Part shown: one piece after another, positions 1-9,977 of the stretch
Position numbering within the stretch: the stretch's first letter is position 1
How the letters are laid out: each line of letters begins with the position of its first letter
Source of the DNA: Parendozoicomonas haliclonae
GTDB lineage: Bacteria; Pseudomonadota; Gammaproteobacteria; Pseudomonadales; Endozoicomonadaceae
DNA length: 64,000 nt
Assembly (NCBI RefSeq): GCF_900174585.1
Contig: NZ_FWPT01000007.1
Location: 124,001 to 188,000, forward strand
Reading direction: 5' to 3'
The notes under the pieces: model-generated
What the model was told of the DNA's origin: nothing
Database searches by the model: none
The model's input: only the letters and a program-made list of their open reading frames with translations
Program-made: the position numbers and the translations under genes

Positions 1-654
1 GGCCCTCACCATCTGTTGATTCCGGTCGCTCTCGCTGACGAGTTCAAGACCTCTCTGGCAGAACTGCCGATGGAGCAGCGCCTAAAGTGGCAGCGTTATG
101 ATATTCGTTCCGGCGACAGCCTGATCAAAATTGCCAAGCGTTTCAGCACCACGGTTGATCTGATCCAGGATATCAACCAGATCGATGGTTCCCGTATTGT
201 CGCCGGTAAAACCCTGCTGATTCCGGTGCCATCCGCCGGTAGCGAAGACTACACCCTGACAGCTGAACAGCGCCAACTGGCCAAGGCCAGCCGTCCACGT
301 TCCGGCCGCAGTAAGGTGAACTATGTCGTACGCAGCGGCGACAGCTTCTGGGATATTGCCCGCGACCATAAGGTTTCGGTCAAGAGCCTGGCAGCCTGGA
401 ACAGCATGGCGCCTAAGGACACTCTGCGTGTTGGTCAGAAACTGGTGATCTGGACTGAGGCAAAGACTCAGGGCCGCAACGGTGTTGTCCGCAAGGTGAA
501 CTACCGGGTACGCAATGGTGATAATCTGTCGGTCATCGCTAACCGCTACGGCATCAGCGTTAGTGATATTCGCAGCTGGAACACCCTGAATGCCAAGTAT
601 CTGCAGCCTGGTGATACCTTGACTCTGTTTGTTGATGTCACCCGCAGCCGCTGA
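1..654 (+). CDS. mltD: membrane-bound lytic murein transglycosylase D, C-terminal LysM part (partial at 5' edge)
   Basis: The frame is open from base 1, so this is the 3' end of a longer gene; the transglycosylase domain lies outside the window. The visible 217 residues hold three LysM repeats, which bind peptidoglycan glycan strands. Each begins with a Y-x-[VI]-R-x-G-D motif (RYDIRSGDSL, NYVVRSGDSF, NYRVRNGDNL), and Ser/Gly/Arg-rich linkers join them. The opening GPHHLLIPV resembles the segment that joins the catalytic domain to the LysM repeats in MltD. The family cleaves murein in the periplasm. A strong hairpin terminator follows 15 bases after the stop. The family call is firm; the exact paralogue is inferred from the C-terminal architecture only. 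Confidence 0.85.
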   Translation, partial: GPHHLLIPVALADEFKTSLAELPMEQRLKWQRYDIRSGDSLIKIAKRFSTTVDLIQDINQIDGSRIVAGKTLLIPVPSAGSEDYTLTAEQRQLAKASRPRSGRSKVNYVVRSGDSFWDIARDHKVSVKSLAAWNSMAPKDTLRVGQKLVIWTEAKTQGRNGVVRKVNYRVRNGDNLSVIANRYGISVSDIRSWNTLNAKYLQPGDTLTLFVDVTRSR

Positions 655-668
655 TTACTGCTTATAAC

Positions 669-699
669 AAAAAAGGATCACCTCGGTGATCCTTTTTTG
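669..699 (+). terminator. Rho-independent terminator after mltD
   Basis: Inverted repeat AAAAAGGATCACC / GGTGATCCTTTTT with a two-base loop, ending in a T run. It can work in both directions and so may also end the convergent AlkB-like gene, whose stop codon lies just beyond it. Confidence 0.9.
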
Positions 700-714
700 T
701 GCCCCTATTCAGCA

Positions 715-1830
715 TCAGCTCTGCAGCTGATGCTCTTCTCCCTGATAGTAGGCCTCTACCCGCGGGTTCATCACCCGAAACCATAAGGGCGGCAACAGAG
801 CCAGCACAACCATACCTGCATAACCGCTGGGCAGCTGCGGACTCTCCTCATGGTGTCGCAAAACCTGATAACGGCGACGAGGGAAAGCGTGGTGATCAGA
901 GTGGCGCTGCAGCTGGAATAAAAACAGATTGGTCAGCAGATAATTGCTGTTCCAGGAGTGGCGAATATTCGGTCGCTCATAACGACCACTCTCCAGTTTG
1001 CGGCGGTGCAGGCCGTAATGCTCAACATAATTAATAATTTCCAACAGGGTAAAGGCAAAGAAACTCTGCCCTAGGAAGAACATCAGCCCTTCCACACCAC
1101 CCAACACAGCAAAGGTTATCGCCAGTACCAGACTGATGCCGTACCACCAGATCAGTTCGTTGTGCACACTCCATACTGACTGCTTCTTCACTTTCAGTTT
1201 TTTGGCTTCCAGCTTCCAGGCATTGAGAAAATTATGCAGCCAGGCATGGGGCAAAAAGCTGTAGAGGTTCTGGCCGTAGCGAGAGGATGACGCATCATTC
1301 GGCGTAGACACCTGCACATGATGCCCGCGTACATGTTCCACCTTAAAGCCGCCATAGCAAACCATGGCCAGTAGCAGGCCACCGGCATTCTGCTCCAGCG
1401 CAGGTTCTTTATGAATCAGCTCATGGGCCACGTTAATGGCAATAATACCGCCCACTGTCCCCATCGACAGCAACCAGCCTAACTGGCCAATTAAAGAGAA
1501 CTGATCGCCCTGAAAGATCAGATATCCATAAACCAGAACACTGCCATACAGAGGCACACAGGCCAGAGTCAGCAACCGGTAATACCATTCACCGGAAAGA
1601 GACTCGACCTCGCTCTCATCCGGATTCACAGCATCCTGCCCGAGCAGATGATCCAGCAGTGGAATCACTCCAAAAACCACCACCACGGCGGTAAAGGCAA
1701 ACAGATCAGCCGCCCCATACTGGTTCCAAAGCCATTCCGACAGCGGCAGCAGCAAAGGCGGTAGCAAAAAGATCAGGTAACCCAGCTTCTTCATCCACAT
1801 CGCCTGTGCGGAGATTGGTTGGACAGACAT
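715..1830 (-). CDS. AlkB-like integral-membrane di-iron hydroxylase (alkane 1-monooxygenase family)
   Basis: A 371-residue polytopic membrane protein with the histidine clusters of the membrane fatty-acid desaturase/AlkB superfamily: HELIH (136-140), EHVRGHH (165-171), NYVEHYGLH (267-275) and LQRHSDHH (307-314). These ligate two irons that activate oxygen to hydroxylate a hydrocarbon or related substrate. About six hydrophobic helices surround them. NYVEHYGL and LQRHSDHH are typical of AlkB and XylM rather than desaturases. No rubredoxin or rubredoxin reductase gene lies nearby, so its electron donor must be encoded elsewhere and its substrate is unknown. It is a single-gene unit, divergent from yejA and convergent with mltD. 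A GGGAG precedes the start. Confidence 0.85.
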   Translation of the reverse strand: MSVQPISAQAMWMKKLGYLIFLLPPLLLPLSEWLWNQYGAADLFAFTAVVVVFGVIPLLDHLLGQDAVNPDESEVESLSGEWYYRLLTLACVPLYGSVLVYGYLIFQGDQFSLIGQLGWLLSMGTVGGIIAINVAHELIHKEPALEQNAGGLLLAMVCYGGFKVEHVRGHHVQVSTPNDASSSRYGQNLYSFLPHAWLHNFLNAWKLEAKKLKVKKQSVWSVHNELIWWYGISLVLAITFAVLGGVEGLMFFLGQSFFAFTLLEIINYVEHYGLHRRKLESGRYERPNIRHSWNSNYLLTNLFLFQLQRHSDHHAFPRRRYQVLRHHEESPQLPSGYAGMVVLALLPPLWFRVMNPRVEAYYQGEEHQLQS

Positions 1831-2018
1831 AAATCAAGCTCCCTTTTATAGTTATTATTCTTGAGCAGCACCAATGGAATGCTAATAGCCAGAGGCCGGC
1901 AGGTTATTGGCCTTGCAAACTGCGATGCCGGTACTGACCGGCCAAAGCCTTCTTACAACATTTCTCGACTATTCCCTTCTATAGTGACAAACAGAACAGC
2001 AAAAACACAGGCATAACT

Positions 2019-3887
2019 TTGGCTCACAAATTGACCACCGGCCAAACCAAGTTTCCCCTTCACTATTTTCTGCACATTCTTTGTGGCGGGCTTTGGCTTC
2101 TCACTCTGCTTGCCCAGGCCGAAGAGGATGTGAGCTTTACCCATGCTATTGCCATCCATGGTCAGCCACGCCATGGACCGGATATGAAACACTTTGACTA
2201 TGTAAACCCTCAGGCTCCAAAAGGCGGCAGCTTTCGCCAGGCCCAGATTGGCAACTTTGATACCTTTCACCTCTATGGCCCCAATGGCAAAGCCCCTCAC
2301 TTTTTGTTCTTCACCTACGAAACCCTGCTGACCCGCAGCTGGGATGAGCCGCTGACCAAATATGGGGTCCTGGTAAAAACCATCGAGGAGCCGAAGGATA
2401 AAAGCTGGGTGGCCTTTCATCTTCATCCCGAGGCGCGCTTTCATGATGGCAAGCCAATCACGGCCGAGGATGTGGTGTTTACCTTCTACAAACTGACTGA
2501 CGAAGGTGGCCTGTTCTGGCGCCAGTTCTATCAGGATGTCGAGAAGGTCGAAGCCACCAGCCGTCAGCGGGTGCTGTTTACCTTCAAACATAACCGTAAC
2601 CGGGAGCTGGCATTAACCCTTGGTCAGATGCCGGTACTGCCCAGCCACTGGTGGCAGGGTCGGGACTTTACTGCCACCACGCTGGACATCCCAGTGGGCA
2701 GCGGCCCCTATCGGGTGAAACGTTATAAGCCCGGTCGCTATGTGGAGTATGAACGGGTCAGGGATTACTGGGCCAAGGATCATCCGGTCAACGTGGGGCG
2801 TTTTAACTTCGATACCGTGCGCACCGAGTTCTACGGCGATGTGAATGTGGTGATTGAAGCCATGAACAGCGGGCTGTTAGATATACGGCTGGAATCGGAT
2901 GCCCGTTACTGGAACAGTGGTTACAGCCGCTCAGCCCTGAACGAGGGACGACTGGTCAAAAAACTCTGGCCCAACCATAACCCGCAAACCCAATCACTGG
3001 TTATCAACAGCCGCCGCCCCTGGCTGAATGATATCCGGGTGCGGGAAGCGTTAGCGGTGTTGCTGGAACTTGACTGGGTACTCGACAAATTACTGGATGG
3101 CACCATGAACCGTGCCACCAGTCTGTTTGCCGGTACCGAACTGGCCGCCCCTCCTATAGCCGGACCTGACGAGCGGGAACTGGTCGATGCCTTTCATAAC
3201 CAGATTCCCAGCCGGTTTTATTCGGAGAACTGGCCGCCGGCACAAACACTGAGCAAGCGTGAACGACTCAAGTACGCATTAAACCTTTTGCAGCAGGCCG
3301 GCTTCACCCTCGACAACGGAACACTCCTCACACCTGCCGGCAAGCCTTTTACTCTGGAACTGATGCTGACCGACCCAACCCTGGAACGGCTGATGCAGAG
3401 TCAGGTGCGGCGGTTTGCCAGTGCCGGCATTCAGTTATCCCTGCGCACAGTGGAAAGCGCCCGCTATCTGAAATATGTACGCGCACTGGATTTTGAACTC
3501 ATTATTCATACCTTTCGCCATACGCCGGTACCCGGCTCGGAACAACGCAGTTTCTGGGGCAGCGAAAACAGTAACGAGCCCGGTACGCTCAATCTGGCGG
3601 GTGTTCAGCACCCGGCTATCGACCACCTGACCGATCGCATTCCCCAGACCCGCAGCTGGCAGGAGCTGCTAACCACTATCCGGGCTATGGATCGGCTGCT
3701 GCTCTGGCAGTTTCAGGTTATCCCCCTCTCCTACGCGCCCAACTGGCAGGTGATCGTCAGCGACCGCATGGTTCTGCCGGCAACGAAACCACGTTACACC
3801 TTTGATCGATCAACCTGGTGGAGCACAGCCGCTCAGTCGGCAGCTACACTGAATCAAAGCGAAAATAATCACGATAGACGCAAATAG
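2019..3887 (+). CDS. yejA: YejA-type periplasmic peptide-binding protein of an ABC importer
   Basis: A 622-residue extracellular solute-binding protein (family 5). An N-terminal signal peptide has a hydrophobic core near residues 15-30 and a probable cut after LLAQA. The mature start has the family's pattern of HGQP, KHFDYVNPQAPKGG and an early FDTFHLY. The usual long bilobal body follows, with sequence such as FHDGKPITAEDVVFTF near 150. It delivers oligopeptides (microcin C in E. coli) to the YejBEF transporter. The predicted start is TTG at 2019, because no in-frame ATG precedes the signal peptide; this is the weakest part of the call. A TATAGT hexamer at 1980-1985 could be a -10 element, but I see no matching -35. 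It is the first gene of yejABEF. Confidence 0.9.
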   Translation: MAHKLTTGQTKFPLHYFLHILCGGLWLLTLLAQAEEDVSFTHAIAIHGQPRHGPDMKHFDYVNPQAPKGGSFRQAQIGNFDTFHLYGPNGKAPHFLFFTYETLLTRSWDEPLTKYGVLVKTIEEPKDKSWVAFHLHPEARFHDGKPITAEDVVFTFYKLTDEGGLFWRQFYQDVEKVEATSRQRVLFTFKHNRNRELALTLGQMPVLPSHWWQGRDFTATTLDIPVGSGPYRVKRYKPGRYVEYERVRDYWAKDHPVNVGRFNFDTVRTEFYGDVNVVIEAMNSGLLDIRLESDARYWNSGYSRSALNEGRLVKKLWPNHNPQTQSLVINSRRPWLNDIRVREALAVLLELDWVLDKLLDGTMNRATSLFAGTELAAPPIAGPDERELVDAFHNQIPSRFYSENWPPAQTLSKRERLKYALNLLQQAGFTLDNGTLLTPAGKPFTLELMLTDPTLERLMQSQVRRFASAGIQLSLRTVESARYLKYVRALDFELIIHTFRHTPVPGSEQRSFWGSENSNEPGTLNLAGVQHPAIDHLTDRIPQTRSWQELLTTIRAMDRLLLWQFQVIPLSYAPNWQVIVSDRMVLPATKPRYTFDRSTWWSTAAQSAATLNQSENNHDRRK

Positions 3888-3913
3888 CCCATACAAATCG
3901 CCAATAAAAGACA

Positions 3914-5002
3914 ATGATCAACTATATCGGTCGTCGGCTGTTACTGCTGATTCCCACATTGCTCGGCATTCTGCTGCTGAATTTTATTATTGTGCAGGCA
4001 GCACCGGGTGGGCCGGTGGAGCAAATGATTGCCAAGCTGGAGGGCTTTGATACCAGCGCTACCAGCCGGATTGGTGGCAGCATGGGCGAAACCAGCCTCG
4101 AAGCCAGCCAGTTCAATGAATATCAGGGTACTCGGGGGCTTTCGCCAGAACTGATTGCCCAGATCGAAAAGAGATATGGTTTCGACCGTCCGGCCCATGA
4201 ACGCTTTCTAAAAATGCTCACCGAATATCTGAGCTTTGACCTTGGCCAGAGTTTTTACCGCTCTATTGATGTCACAGACCTGATTCTCGAAAAGCTGCCG
4301 GTCTCGATCTCTCTGGGACTGTGGAGCACCTTGATTGTTTACCTGATCTCCATTCCCCTCGGCATTGTTAAGGCCACCCGGCAAGGCAGCCGTCTGGACC
4401 GGTTAACCAGTCTGATTATTACCGCCGGTTATGCCGTGCCGGGGTTCCTGATGGCGATGATACTGGTGGTGCTGTTTGCCGGCGGTTCCTGGTGGCAATG
4501 GTTTCCCCTGCGCGGACTCACATCTGATAACTTTGATGAGCTGCCCCTGTGGCAACAAATGGGTGACTATCTCTGGCATATGGTGCTGCCGGTAACAGCG
4601 ATGATTATCGGCAGCTTTGCCACCCTGACCCTGCTGACGCGCAACAGTTTTCTTGAAGAGATTCGCCGTCAGTACGTGATAACAGCGAGAGCCAAAGGTC
4701 TTAACGAGCGTCAGATTCTGTTTGGCCATGTATTCCGCAATGCCATGCTGCTGGTGATCTCCAGCTTTCCCGCAGCACTGATCGGTATTCTGTTTACCAA
4801 CAGCCTGCTGATCGAAATTATCTTCTCGCTGGATGGTTTGGGCCTGCTGGGTTTTGAAGCGGTGATCCAGCGAGACTATCCGGTTATCTTCGGCACTCTT
4901 TATATCTTCACGCTGATAGGGCTGATAATCAAACTGATTGGCGATCTGACCTATGTACTGGTTGATCCCCGTATCCATTTCGAGAGCGGGGCCAGCCGAT
5001 GA
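3914..5002 (+). CDS. yejB: peptide ABC transporter permease YejB
   Basis: A 362-residue inner-membrane permease of the binding-protein-dependent transport (BPD) class, similar in length to E. coli YejB. It starts with a transmembrane helix (about residues 9-30). A periplasmic stretch of about 100 residues follows, then five more helices. The EAA-loop signature, which contacts the ATPase, is seen around [26 protein letters not shown]. It lies 26 bases after yejA, and its stop overlaps the yejE start (ATGA), implying translational coupling. Confidence 0.93.
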   Translation: MINYIGRRLLLLIPTLLGILLLNFIIVQAAPGGPVEQMIAKLEGFDTSATSRIGGSMGETSLEASQFNEYQGTRGLSPELIAQIEKRYGFDRPAHERFLKMLTEYLSFDLGQSFYRSIDVTDLILEKLPVSISLGLWSTLIVYLISIPLGIVKATRQGSRLDRLTSLIITAGYAVPGFLMAMILVVLFAGGSWWQWFPLRGLTSDNFDELPLWQQMGDYLWHMVLPVTAMIIGSFATLTLLTRNSFLEEIRRQYVITARAKGLNERQILFGHVFRNAMLLVISSFPAALIGILFTNSLLIEIIFSLDGLGLLGFEAVIQRDYPVIFGTLYIFTLIGLIIKLIGDLTYVLVDPRIHFESGASR

Positions 5003-6036
5003 CACGCTTTCTGAATCCTCTGAACCAAAGGCGATGGTGGGTGTTCAAGCAACACCGGCTGGGTTACTTCTCACTTTGGGCCTTTCTGCTGATCTTTACC
5101 CTGAGCTTATGTGCAGACTTTCTGGCCAGTGAAAAGCCTTTATTAGTCACCTATCAGGGAAAAATATATACACCATTCCTGACCACCTATCCGGAAACCA
5201 CTTTTGGTGGCGAGCTAAGTGTGGGGCCAGACTGGCAGGATAATTATATTTATCAGCGTATTCATGAGGCCGACGGCATGGTTATCCATGCGCCTATACC
5301 CTATGACTTCGGCACTATTAACTTCAATCGCCCGGCACCAGCGCCACCGTCTGCAGAGAACTGGCTGGGAACAGACGATCAGGGCCGTGATGTGCTGGCC
5401 CGCATTTTATACGGCCTGCGTCTTTCGATTCTGTTCGGCCTGATGCTTACCCTCGGCAGCACACTGCTGGGTGTTACCGTTGGAGCGTTGCAGGGATACT
5501 TTGGTGGACGAGTCGATCTGTACGGTCAGCGATTTATGGAGGTGTGGAGCGGCCTGCCGGTACTTTACCTGCTGATTATTCTGTCCGGTCTGGTGGATAC
5601 CGGCTTCTGGAGTCTGCTGATTATTCTGCTGCTGTTTTCCTGGATGCCACTGGTAGATATGGTGCGGGCAGAATTCCTCAAAGCAAAGAATTATGAATAT
5701 GTGCTTGCCGCCCGCGCCATGGGGCTACCCCATCATCGTTTAATCCTGCGTCATATCCTTCCCAATGCGCTGGTCGCCACCCTCACCTATCTGCCGTTTC
5801 TGTTATGCGGAGCCATTACCACACTGGCCTCTCTAGACTTCCTTGGCTTTGGACTGCCCTCCGGCTCCCCATCACTGGGTGAGCTGATTGCCCAGGGCAA
5901 ACATAACCTTCAGGCCCCCTGGCTGGGTATTTCCGCATTTCTGACCACCACACTGTTGCTGGTGCTACTGGTATTTATTGGCGAAGCGGCCCGGGATGCC
6001 CTTGATCCAAAAATTGTTACGGGGGGACAGTCATGA
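4999..6036 (+). CDS. yejE: peptide ABC transporter permease YejE
   Basis: The second permease, 345 residues. After a cytoplasmic N-terminus and one helix comes a long periplasmic insert (roughly 50-130) containing [18 protein letters not shown], a sequence typical of DppC/OppC/YejE-type permeases. The BPD core has five helices and an EAA loop at [26 protein letters not shown]. The start overlaps the yejB stop and the end overlaps yejF, both as ATGA junctions. It forms the translocation pore with YejB. Confidence 0.93.
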   Translation: MTRFLNPLNQRRWWVFKQHRLGYFSLWAFLLIFTLSLCADFLASEKPLLVTYQGKIYTPFLTTYPETTFGGELSVGPDWQDNYIYQRIHEADGMVIHAPIPYDFGTINFNRPAPAPPSAENWLGTDDQGRDVLARILYGLRLSILFGLMLTLGSTLLGVTVGALQGYFGGRVDLYGQRFMEVWSGLPVLYLLIILSGLVDTGFWSLLIILLLFSWMPLVDMVRAEFLKAKNYEYVLAARAMGLPHHRLILRHILPNALVATLTYLPFLLCGAITTLASLDFLGFGLPSGSPSLGELIAQGKHNLQAPWLGISAFLTTTLLLVLLVFIGEAARDALDPKIVTGGQS

Positions 6037-7667
6037 CCTCCTCACAAAACAAGAAAAACACACCACTTTTACAGCTCACCGATATGTCGGTGGTGATCAA
6101 GAACAACCAACGCACACTGGTTGAAGATGTCAGCCTGACTCTTCACTCGGGGGAAACCTTAGCTTTGGTCGGTGAATCTGGTGCCGGCAAATCCTTAACC
6201 GCTTTTGCCATTGCCCACCTGTTACCGGACTCCATGACGATCACCGGAGAAATCCATTTTGAAGGCGTTCGACTCGATCAACAGGACAATCGCTATTTAC
6301 AGAATCTGCGTGGCGACAAGATCGGCTTTGTCTTTCAGGAACCAATGACAGCCCTGAACCCCCTGCACCGGGTTGGAGATCAGGTTGCTGAAGTGCTGAT
6401 TCGTCATCTGGGTTTGAAAAGACAGAACGCTCGAACCGAGGTCATCAAACTTTTTGAAGAGGTGGAGCTGCCAGAGCCTGAGCAGCTATTCACACGCCTG
6501 CCCCACCAGCTATCCGGGGGACAACGTCAGCGCGTCGTTATCGCTATGGCCATCGCCTGCAAACCGCGCCTGCTGATCGCTGATGAGCCGACCACCGCGC
6601 TGGATGTCAGCCTGCAGCATCAGATTATGAATTTGCTGATCCGAATCCAGAATAAATATGGCATGGCGCTATTGTTTATCAGCCACGATCTGGGACTGGT
6701 GCGACGTTATTGCCAGCGAGCCTGTGTTATGGCCAATAAAAAGATTGTTGAGCAGGGGGATACGGAAACCCTGTTTACTCAGCCTCAGCATGCCGTCACC
6801 AGGAATCTGATTTGCAGTGAACCCTCCGGCCGCCCTTCTCCGTTGCTGGTGAAGCCTGAACGTTGCCTGGAGCTGGAAGACTTTTCCGTTTTCTACCAAC
6901 CGGCTCGCCGCAGCTGGTTCAGAAGCACAGAGCAGGCCAAGCCTACAGTCCAACAGCTTGATCTCAACATCCGGGCTGGCGAAACCCTGGGATTGGTGGG
7001 TGAAAGTGGTTCAGGAAAAACCACCTTGGGTATGGCCCTATTAAAACTCTTAAGGACCGAGGGCGCTTATCAGTTTTGTGGTCACCCTTTGCACGACTGC
7101 AATGAAAAACAGTTCCGACCTTACCGTAAAGAGATCCAGCTGGTGCTCCAGGATCCGTTTGGCAGCCTGAATCCCCGGCTGACTATTCGGGACATTATTG
7201 AAGAAGGTCTTGTTCTGCATACAGACCTTACCAGAGAGCAGCGGCAGCAGTTGATACGACAAACCCTGGAGGATGTGGGTTTTGGTGAACATCAGGGCTG
7301 TCTGGAAGCCCTACTGAACAGATACCCCCATGAGTTTTCCGGAGGGCAACGTCAACGCTTTGCCCTTGCGCGGGCTCTGGTACTGAAACCGAAACTGATT
7401 ATCATGGATGAACCAACTTCATCATTGGACCGCTCCCTTCAGCAGCAACTTATCGAGTTACTGCGTCAGCTCCAGCATCGCTACCAAATCGCCTACCTGT
7501 TTATCAGCCATGATCTGAGTGTGGTGCGTTGTCTCAGTCATCGGCTGGCAGTGATACAGCATGGTCATATCGTCGAAACCGGCGACACCGAGCAGGTATT
7601 AACCAACCCGCAACACCCCTACACCCAGCAGATGGTCAGTGTCGCTTTTCCAGAGTCACCGCCCTAA
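6033..7667 (+). CDS. yejF: peptide ABC transporter ATP-binding protein YejF (two fused ATPase domains)
   Basis: A 544-residue protein made of two complete ABC ATPase domains in tandem. Domain 1 has Walker A GESGAGKS, signature LSGGQRQRV and Walker B LLIADEPTTALD. Domain 2 has GESGSGKTT, FSGGQRQRFALARAL and LIIMDEPTSSLD, each followed by an H-loop (FISHDL). One chain therefore supplies both nucleotide sites of the YejABEF importer. The oligopeptide-transporter C-terminal extension (NPQHPYTQQMV) closes the second domain. It is the last gene of the operon. Confidence 0.95.
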   Translation: MTSSQNKKNTPLLQLTDMSVVIKNNQRTLVEDVSLTLHSGETLALVGESGAGKSLTAFAIAHLLPDSMTITGEIHFEGVRLDQQDNRYLQNLRGDKIGFVFQEPMTALNPLHRVGDQVAEVLIRHLGLKRQNARTEVIKLFEEVELPEPEQLFTRLPHQLSGGQRQRVVIAMAIACKPRLLIADEPTTALDVSLQHQIMNLLIRIQNKYGMALLFISHDLGLVRRYCQRACVMANKKIVEQGDTETLFTQPQHAVTRNLICSEPSGRPSPLLVKPERCLELEDFSVFYQPARRSWFRSTEQAKPTVQQLDLNIRAGETLGLVGESGSGKTTLGMALLKLLRTEGAYQFCGHPLHDCNEKQFRPYRKEIQLVLQDPFGSLNPRLTIRDIIEEGLVLHTDLTREQRQQLIRQTLEDVGFGEHQGCLEALLNRYPHEFSGGQRQRFALARALVLKPKLIIMDEPTSSLDRSLQQQLIELLRQLQHRYQIAYLFISHDLSVVRCLSHRLAVIQHGHIVETGDTEQVLTNPQHPYTQQMVSVAFPESPP

Positions 7668-7892
7668 CCCCTTAGCAACGAGAAGACGCCGGTTTCACCC
7701 TGATTTCAATCAGGCAAGCTGGCACGAAGTTGATGTGAGCGGAATAAGCCCCACACATATGATTGTATAAATTAAATATCAAACACAACGTCCCACTTGA
7801 TGTACAAGGCTTCTCTATACTCCTGCCGCGGCAAAACAGCCTGTCATCCACTGGTTTGCCGTCCCTCCTTTTTACCGACCGGAGTTAACACC
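7668..7892. other. intergenic region between yejF and a secreted protein gene
   Basis: About 225 bases with no credible gene. It contains a perfect short inverted repeat, CCTGATT / AATCAGG at 7699-7714, with a two-base loop and no T run, so it is a poor terminator. An AT-rich stretch follows at about 7760-7785. TTGATG (7797) and TATACT (7816) are only 13 bases apart and do not form a convincing sigma70 promoter. Confidence 0.5.
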
Positions 7893-9092
7893 ATGAACCG
7901 AAGTCAGGCCTTGCTGTTCAGTTCTGTGTTTGCCTTAGCCGCCCATAGCCATGGTGAGTCAGCCATGGCCGAACTTATTAATAATATTCCTCCACAGGGG
8001 ATCTGGGCTCACAACTTCACCACCCTCCTGCGTTCTGCTGAACCCGATCAATGGGGCAACTGGAATCTGGATACGTCCATCACGCCCGGCGCAGTCGGAT
8101 ATATTGATACCAACTCCGGTGAGTTTGTTCGTCTGGCGGTTATGCCCGGTACAACGTCAACCACCACTCCCCTCTCCGCTTCAATCAAACTTTCCACCGA
8201 CTATGTCACCTCCAGACAATTTAATGTGAATCTGGACGATGACATCCCGGTACATATCACCCCGGGAGCGACGGTCACCCCCAATATCGGCTTAACGGCG
8301 GAGTGGGAGTTCAAACGCAGTGGCTCTCTGGCCGTGCAATGGGCAACCGAGAGTCAGGAGCAGATAGATAATCCAGTCACGACCATGACCCAGAATCTGA
8401 CCTGGCTGGAGTCGGAAGCCGGCAAGGTGGGCATGTACGACAGCGAATATGGTATTCAACAGGGCTTTGGTATGGTAACCGGTGTCGTCTGGGCGCGCAG
8501 TGGTATGAATGCCGGCTCCCTCTCCGACTCATCGACGCTGAGCTTTACCGGCAAGGTTAACGGTATTGAAAGCATGTTTGGTCTGGATGGCGCTAACAGT
8601 AATAACAGCGCCGCCTTCTCATCCATGTCGACCGATGGCGCACTGAACACTTATTCCTGGCCGGCGACCAGCAATACCACCACGTCCACCCTGATCCCCA
8701 TCGCCTACAGCTTTGCTTCGGCCAGCGGGACCACCATTATTCCCAGCTGGATTGGTACGGTGAATGCATTTGAAATCGTGCTGAACAATACCCACAGCAG
8801 CTATATCGTGGAAGCCGATCTGGAGTATGTGACGACGGAAGGAAAAACCGTCACCAGCAGTACCTCTGTCACCGGCGGATTGAGCACGTCACTCAGCGAT
8901 ATCCCACTGGACGCAACCAACCTGTCATTGAAGCTGCGCTTTGTCGGCACCATTCACAGCAGTTACTACACCATGCACTGGGAGAAGCCTCTGGGCCACT
9001 GGCTGACCGGACAGCGCCATATCGATCTTTACGGCATCTGGCCGGGACCAACTTCCTACAAGATTCTGGAAGAAGATAACCTGCAGAAATAA
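7893..9092 (+). CDS. secreted protein of unknown function
   Basis: I do not recognise this 399-residue protein. The ATG at 7893 is chosen because GGAG lies 8 bases upstream (7881-7884) and it opens directly into a signal-peptide-like segment (hydrophobic around LLFSSVFALAA, likely cut near residue 25). The same frame could start 96 bases earlier, but that adds an unlikely Cys-rich leader. The mature part is rich in Ser, Thr, Asn and Gly and in alternating beta-type sequence, with few charged residues, suggesting an exported beta-rich protein. Cysteine is almost absent. It stands alone, with a hairpin terminator shared with tatD downstream. Confidence 0.7.
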   Translation: MNRSQALLFSSVFALAAHSHGESAMAELINNIPPQGIWAHNFTTLLRSAEPDQWGNWNLDTSITPGAVGYIDTNSGEFVRLAVMPGTTSTTTPLSASIKLSTDYVTSRQFNVNLDDDIPVHITPGATVTPNIGLTAEWEFKRSGSLAVQWATESQEQIDNPVTTMTQNLTWLESEAGKVGMYDSEYGIQQGFGMVTGVVWARSGMNAGSLSDSSTLSFTGKVNGIESMFGLDGANSNNSAAFSSMSTDGALNTYSWPATSNTTTSTLIPIAYSFASASGTTIIPSWIGTVNAFEIVLNNTHSSYIVEADLEYVTTEGKTVTSSTSVTGGLSTSLSDIPLDATNLSLKLRFVGTIHSSYYTMHWEKPLGHWLTGQRHIDLYGIWPGPTSYKILEEDNLQK

Positions 9093-9100
9093 TACGTACA

Positions 9101-9130
9101 AAAAAGGGCAGGTTCATAAGCCTGCCCTCT
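9101..9130 (-). terminator. terminator for the tatD end of the minus-strand cluster
   Basis: Inverted repeat GGGCAGG (9106-9112) / CCTGCCC (9121-9127). On the minus strand the stem is followed by a run of six T, a classic intrinsic terminator beyond tatD. On the plus strand the tail is poor, so it may end the secreted-protein gene only weakly. Confidence 0.8.
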
Positions 9131-9152
9131 CGATATTCCCAATTGGGGTAAT

Positions 9153-9935
9153 TTATTTCACCAACTGAGCCTTGGGGAACAGCCGGAAAAAGTTATCCGT
9201 TGTCGTTTGAGCCAGCTCCTCAACAGATACACCTTTCAGCTCTGCAAGGAATCGGGCGACATCGGCCACAAACTGCGGCTCATTGGATTTGCCTCGATGA
9301 GGCACAGGCGCAAGATACGGCGAGTCTGTTTCAATTAGCATCCGGTCCAGTGGCATCTTTTTCGCCACTTCCCGTAGAGCCTCGGCATTTCGGAAGGTGA
9401 CAATACCGGAGAAAGAGATATAGAAGCCCAGATCCATAGCCGCTTTGGCCATATCCCAGCTTTCGGTAAAGCAGTGCAATACACCGGCAGCTTCAGGACT
9501 GGCGTGGGCCTTTAACAGATCCAGCGTATCCTGACGGGCATCGCGGGTATGCACAATCACCGGCAGGCCTGACGCCTTGGAGACTTCCAGCTGAGTGACA
9601 AAGCGGGACAACATCACATCCTTACGCTCTTTGGCGTAAAAATAATCCAGACCGGCTTCGCCAATGGCGACCACCTTATCGTGGCGAGCCATAGCCAGCA
9701 GCTCATCAGCCGTAGCCTCACGAGCCTTGTTTTCCAAGGGATGAACACCGACGGAAGCCCAGATATTATCCTGCTCAGCCAGTTTCAGTACCGCCGGAAA
9801 GTTCTCCATATCAATACAGACACAGAGGATGCCATCCACCCCGGCCTGACGGGCAGCGCGAATGGCAGCCTGCACATCACCGTCGTACGGGGTCAGATCC
9901 AGACGATCAAGATGGCAGTGGGAATCAATAAACAT
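9153..9935 (-). CDS. tatD: TatD-family metal-dependent hydrolase / deoxyribonuclease
   Basis: A 260-residue TIM-barrel hydrolase with the TatD metal ligands in order: DSHCHLD at the N-terminus (HxH), GEAGLDY (bridging Glu), IVHTRDAR (His), LHCFTESW (His) and IETDSPYLAP (Asp). The family are 3'-5' exonucleases and hydrolases; the true substrate of this paralogue (the YcfH/PA2959 position next to holB) is not known from sequence. It is the last gene of the minus-strand run from yceD. A strong terminator lies 20 bases beyond its stop. Confidence 0.92.
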   Translation of the reverse strand: MFIDSHCHLDRLDLTPYDGDVQAAIRAARQAGVDGILCVCIDMENFPAVLKLAEQDNIWASVGVHPLENKAREATADELLAMARHDKVVAIGEAGLDYFYAKERKDVMLSRFVTQLEVSKASGLPVIVHTRDARQDTLDLLKAHASPEAAGVLHCFTESWDMAKAAMDLGFYISFSGIVTFRNAEALREVAKKMPLDRMLIETDSPYLAPVPHRGKSNEPQFVADVARFLAELKGVSVEELAQTTTDNFFRLFPKAQLVK

Positions 9936-9977
9936 AACTTCTCAACAAATCACGCCCTGCAATAACCAAGACAGGCC

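Noticed and set aside
7797-7892. upstream extension of the secreted protein and a TTGATG/TATACT promoter
   Set aside because: The ATG at 7893 has the better ribosome site and signal peptide, and the promoter spacer of 13 bases is too short.
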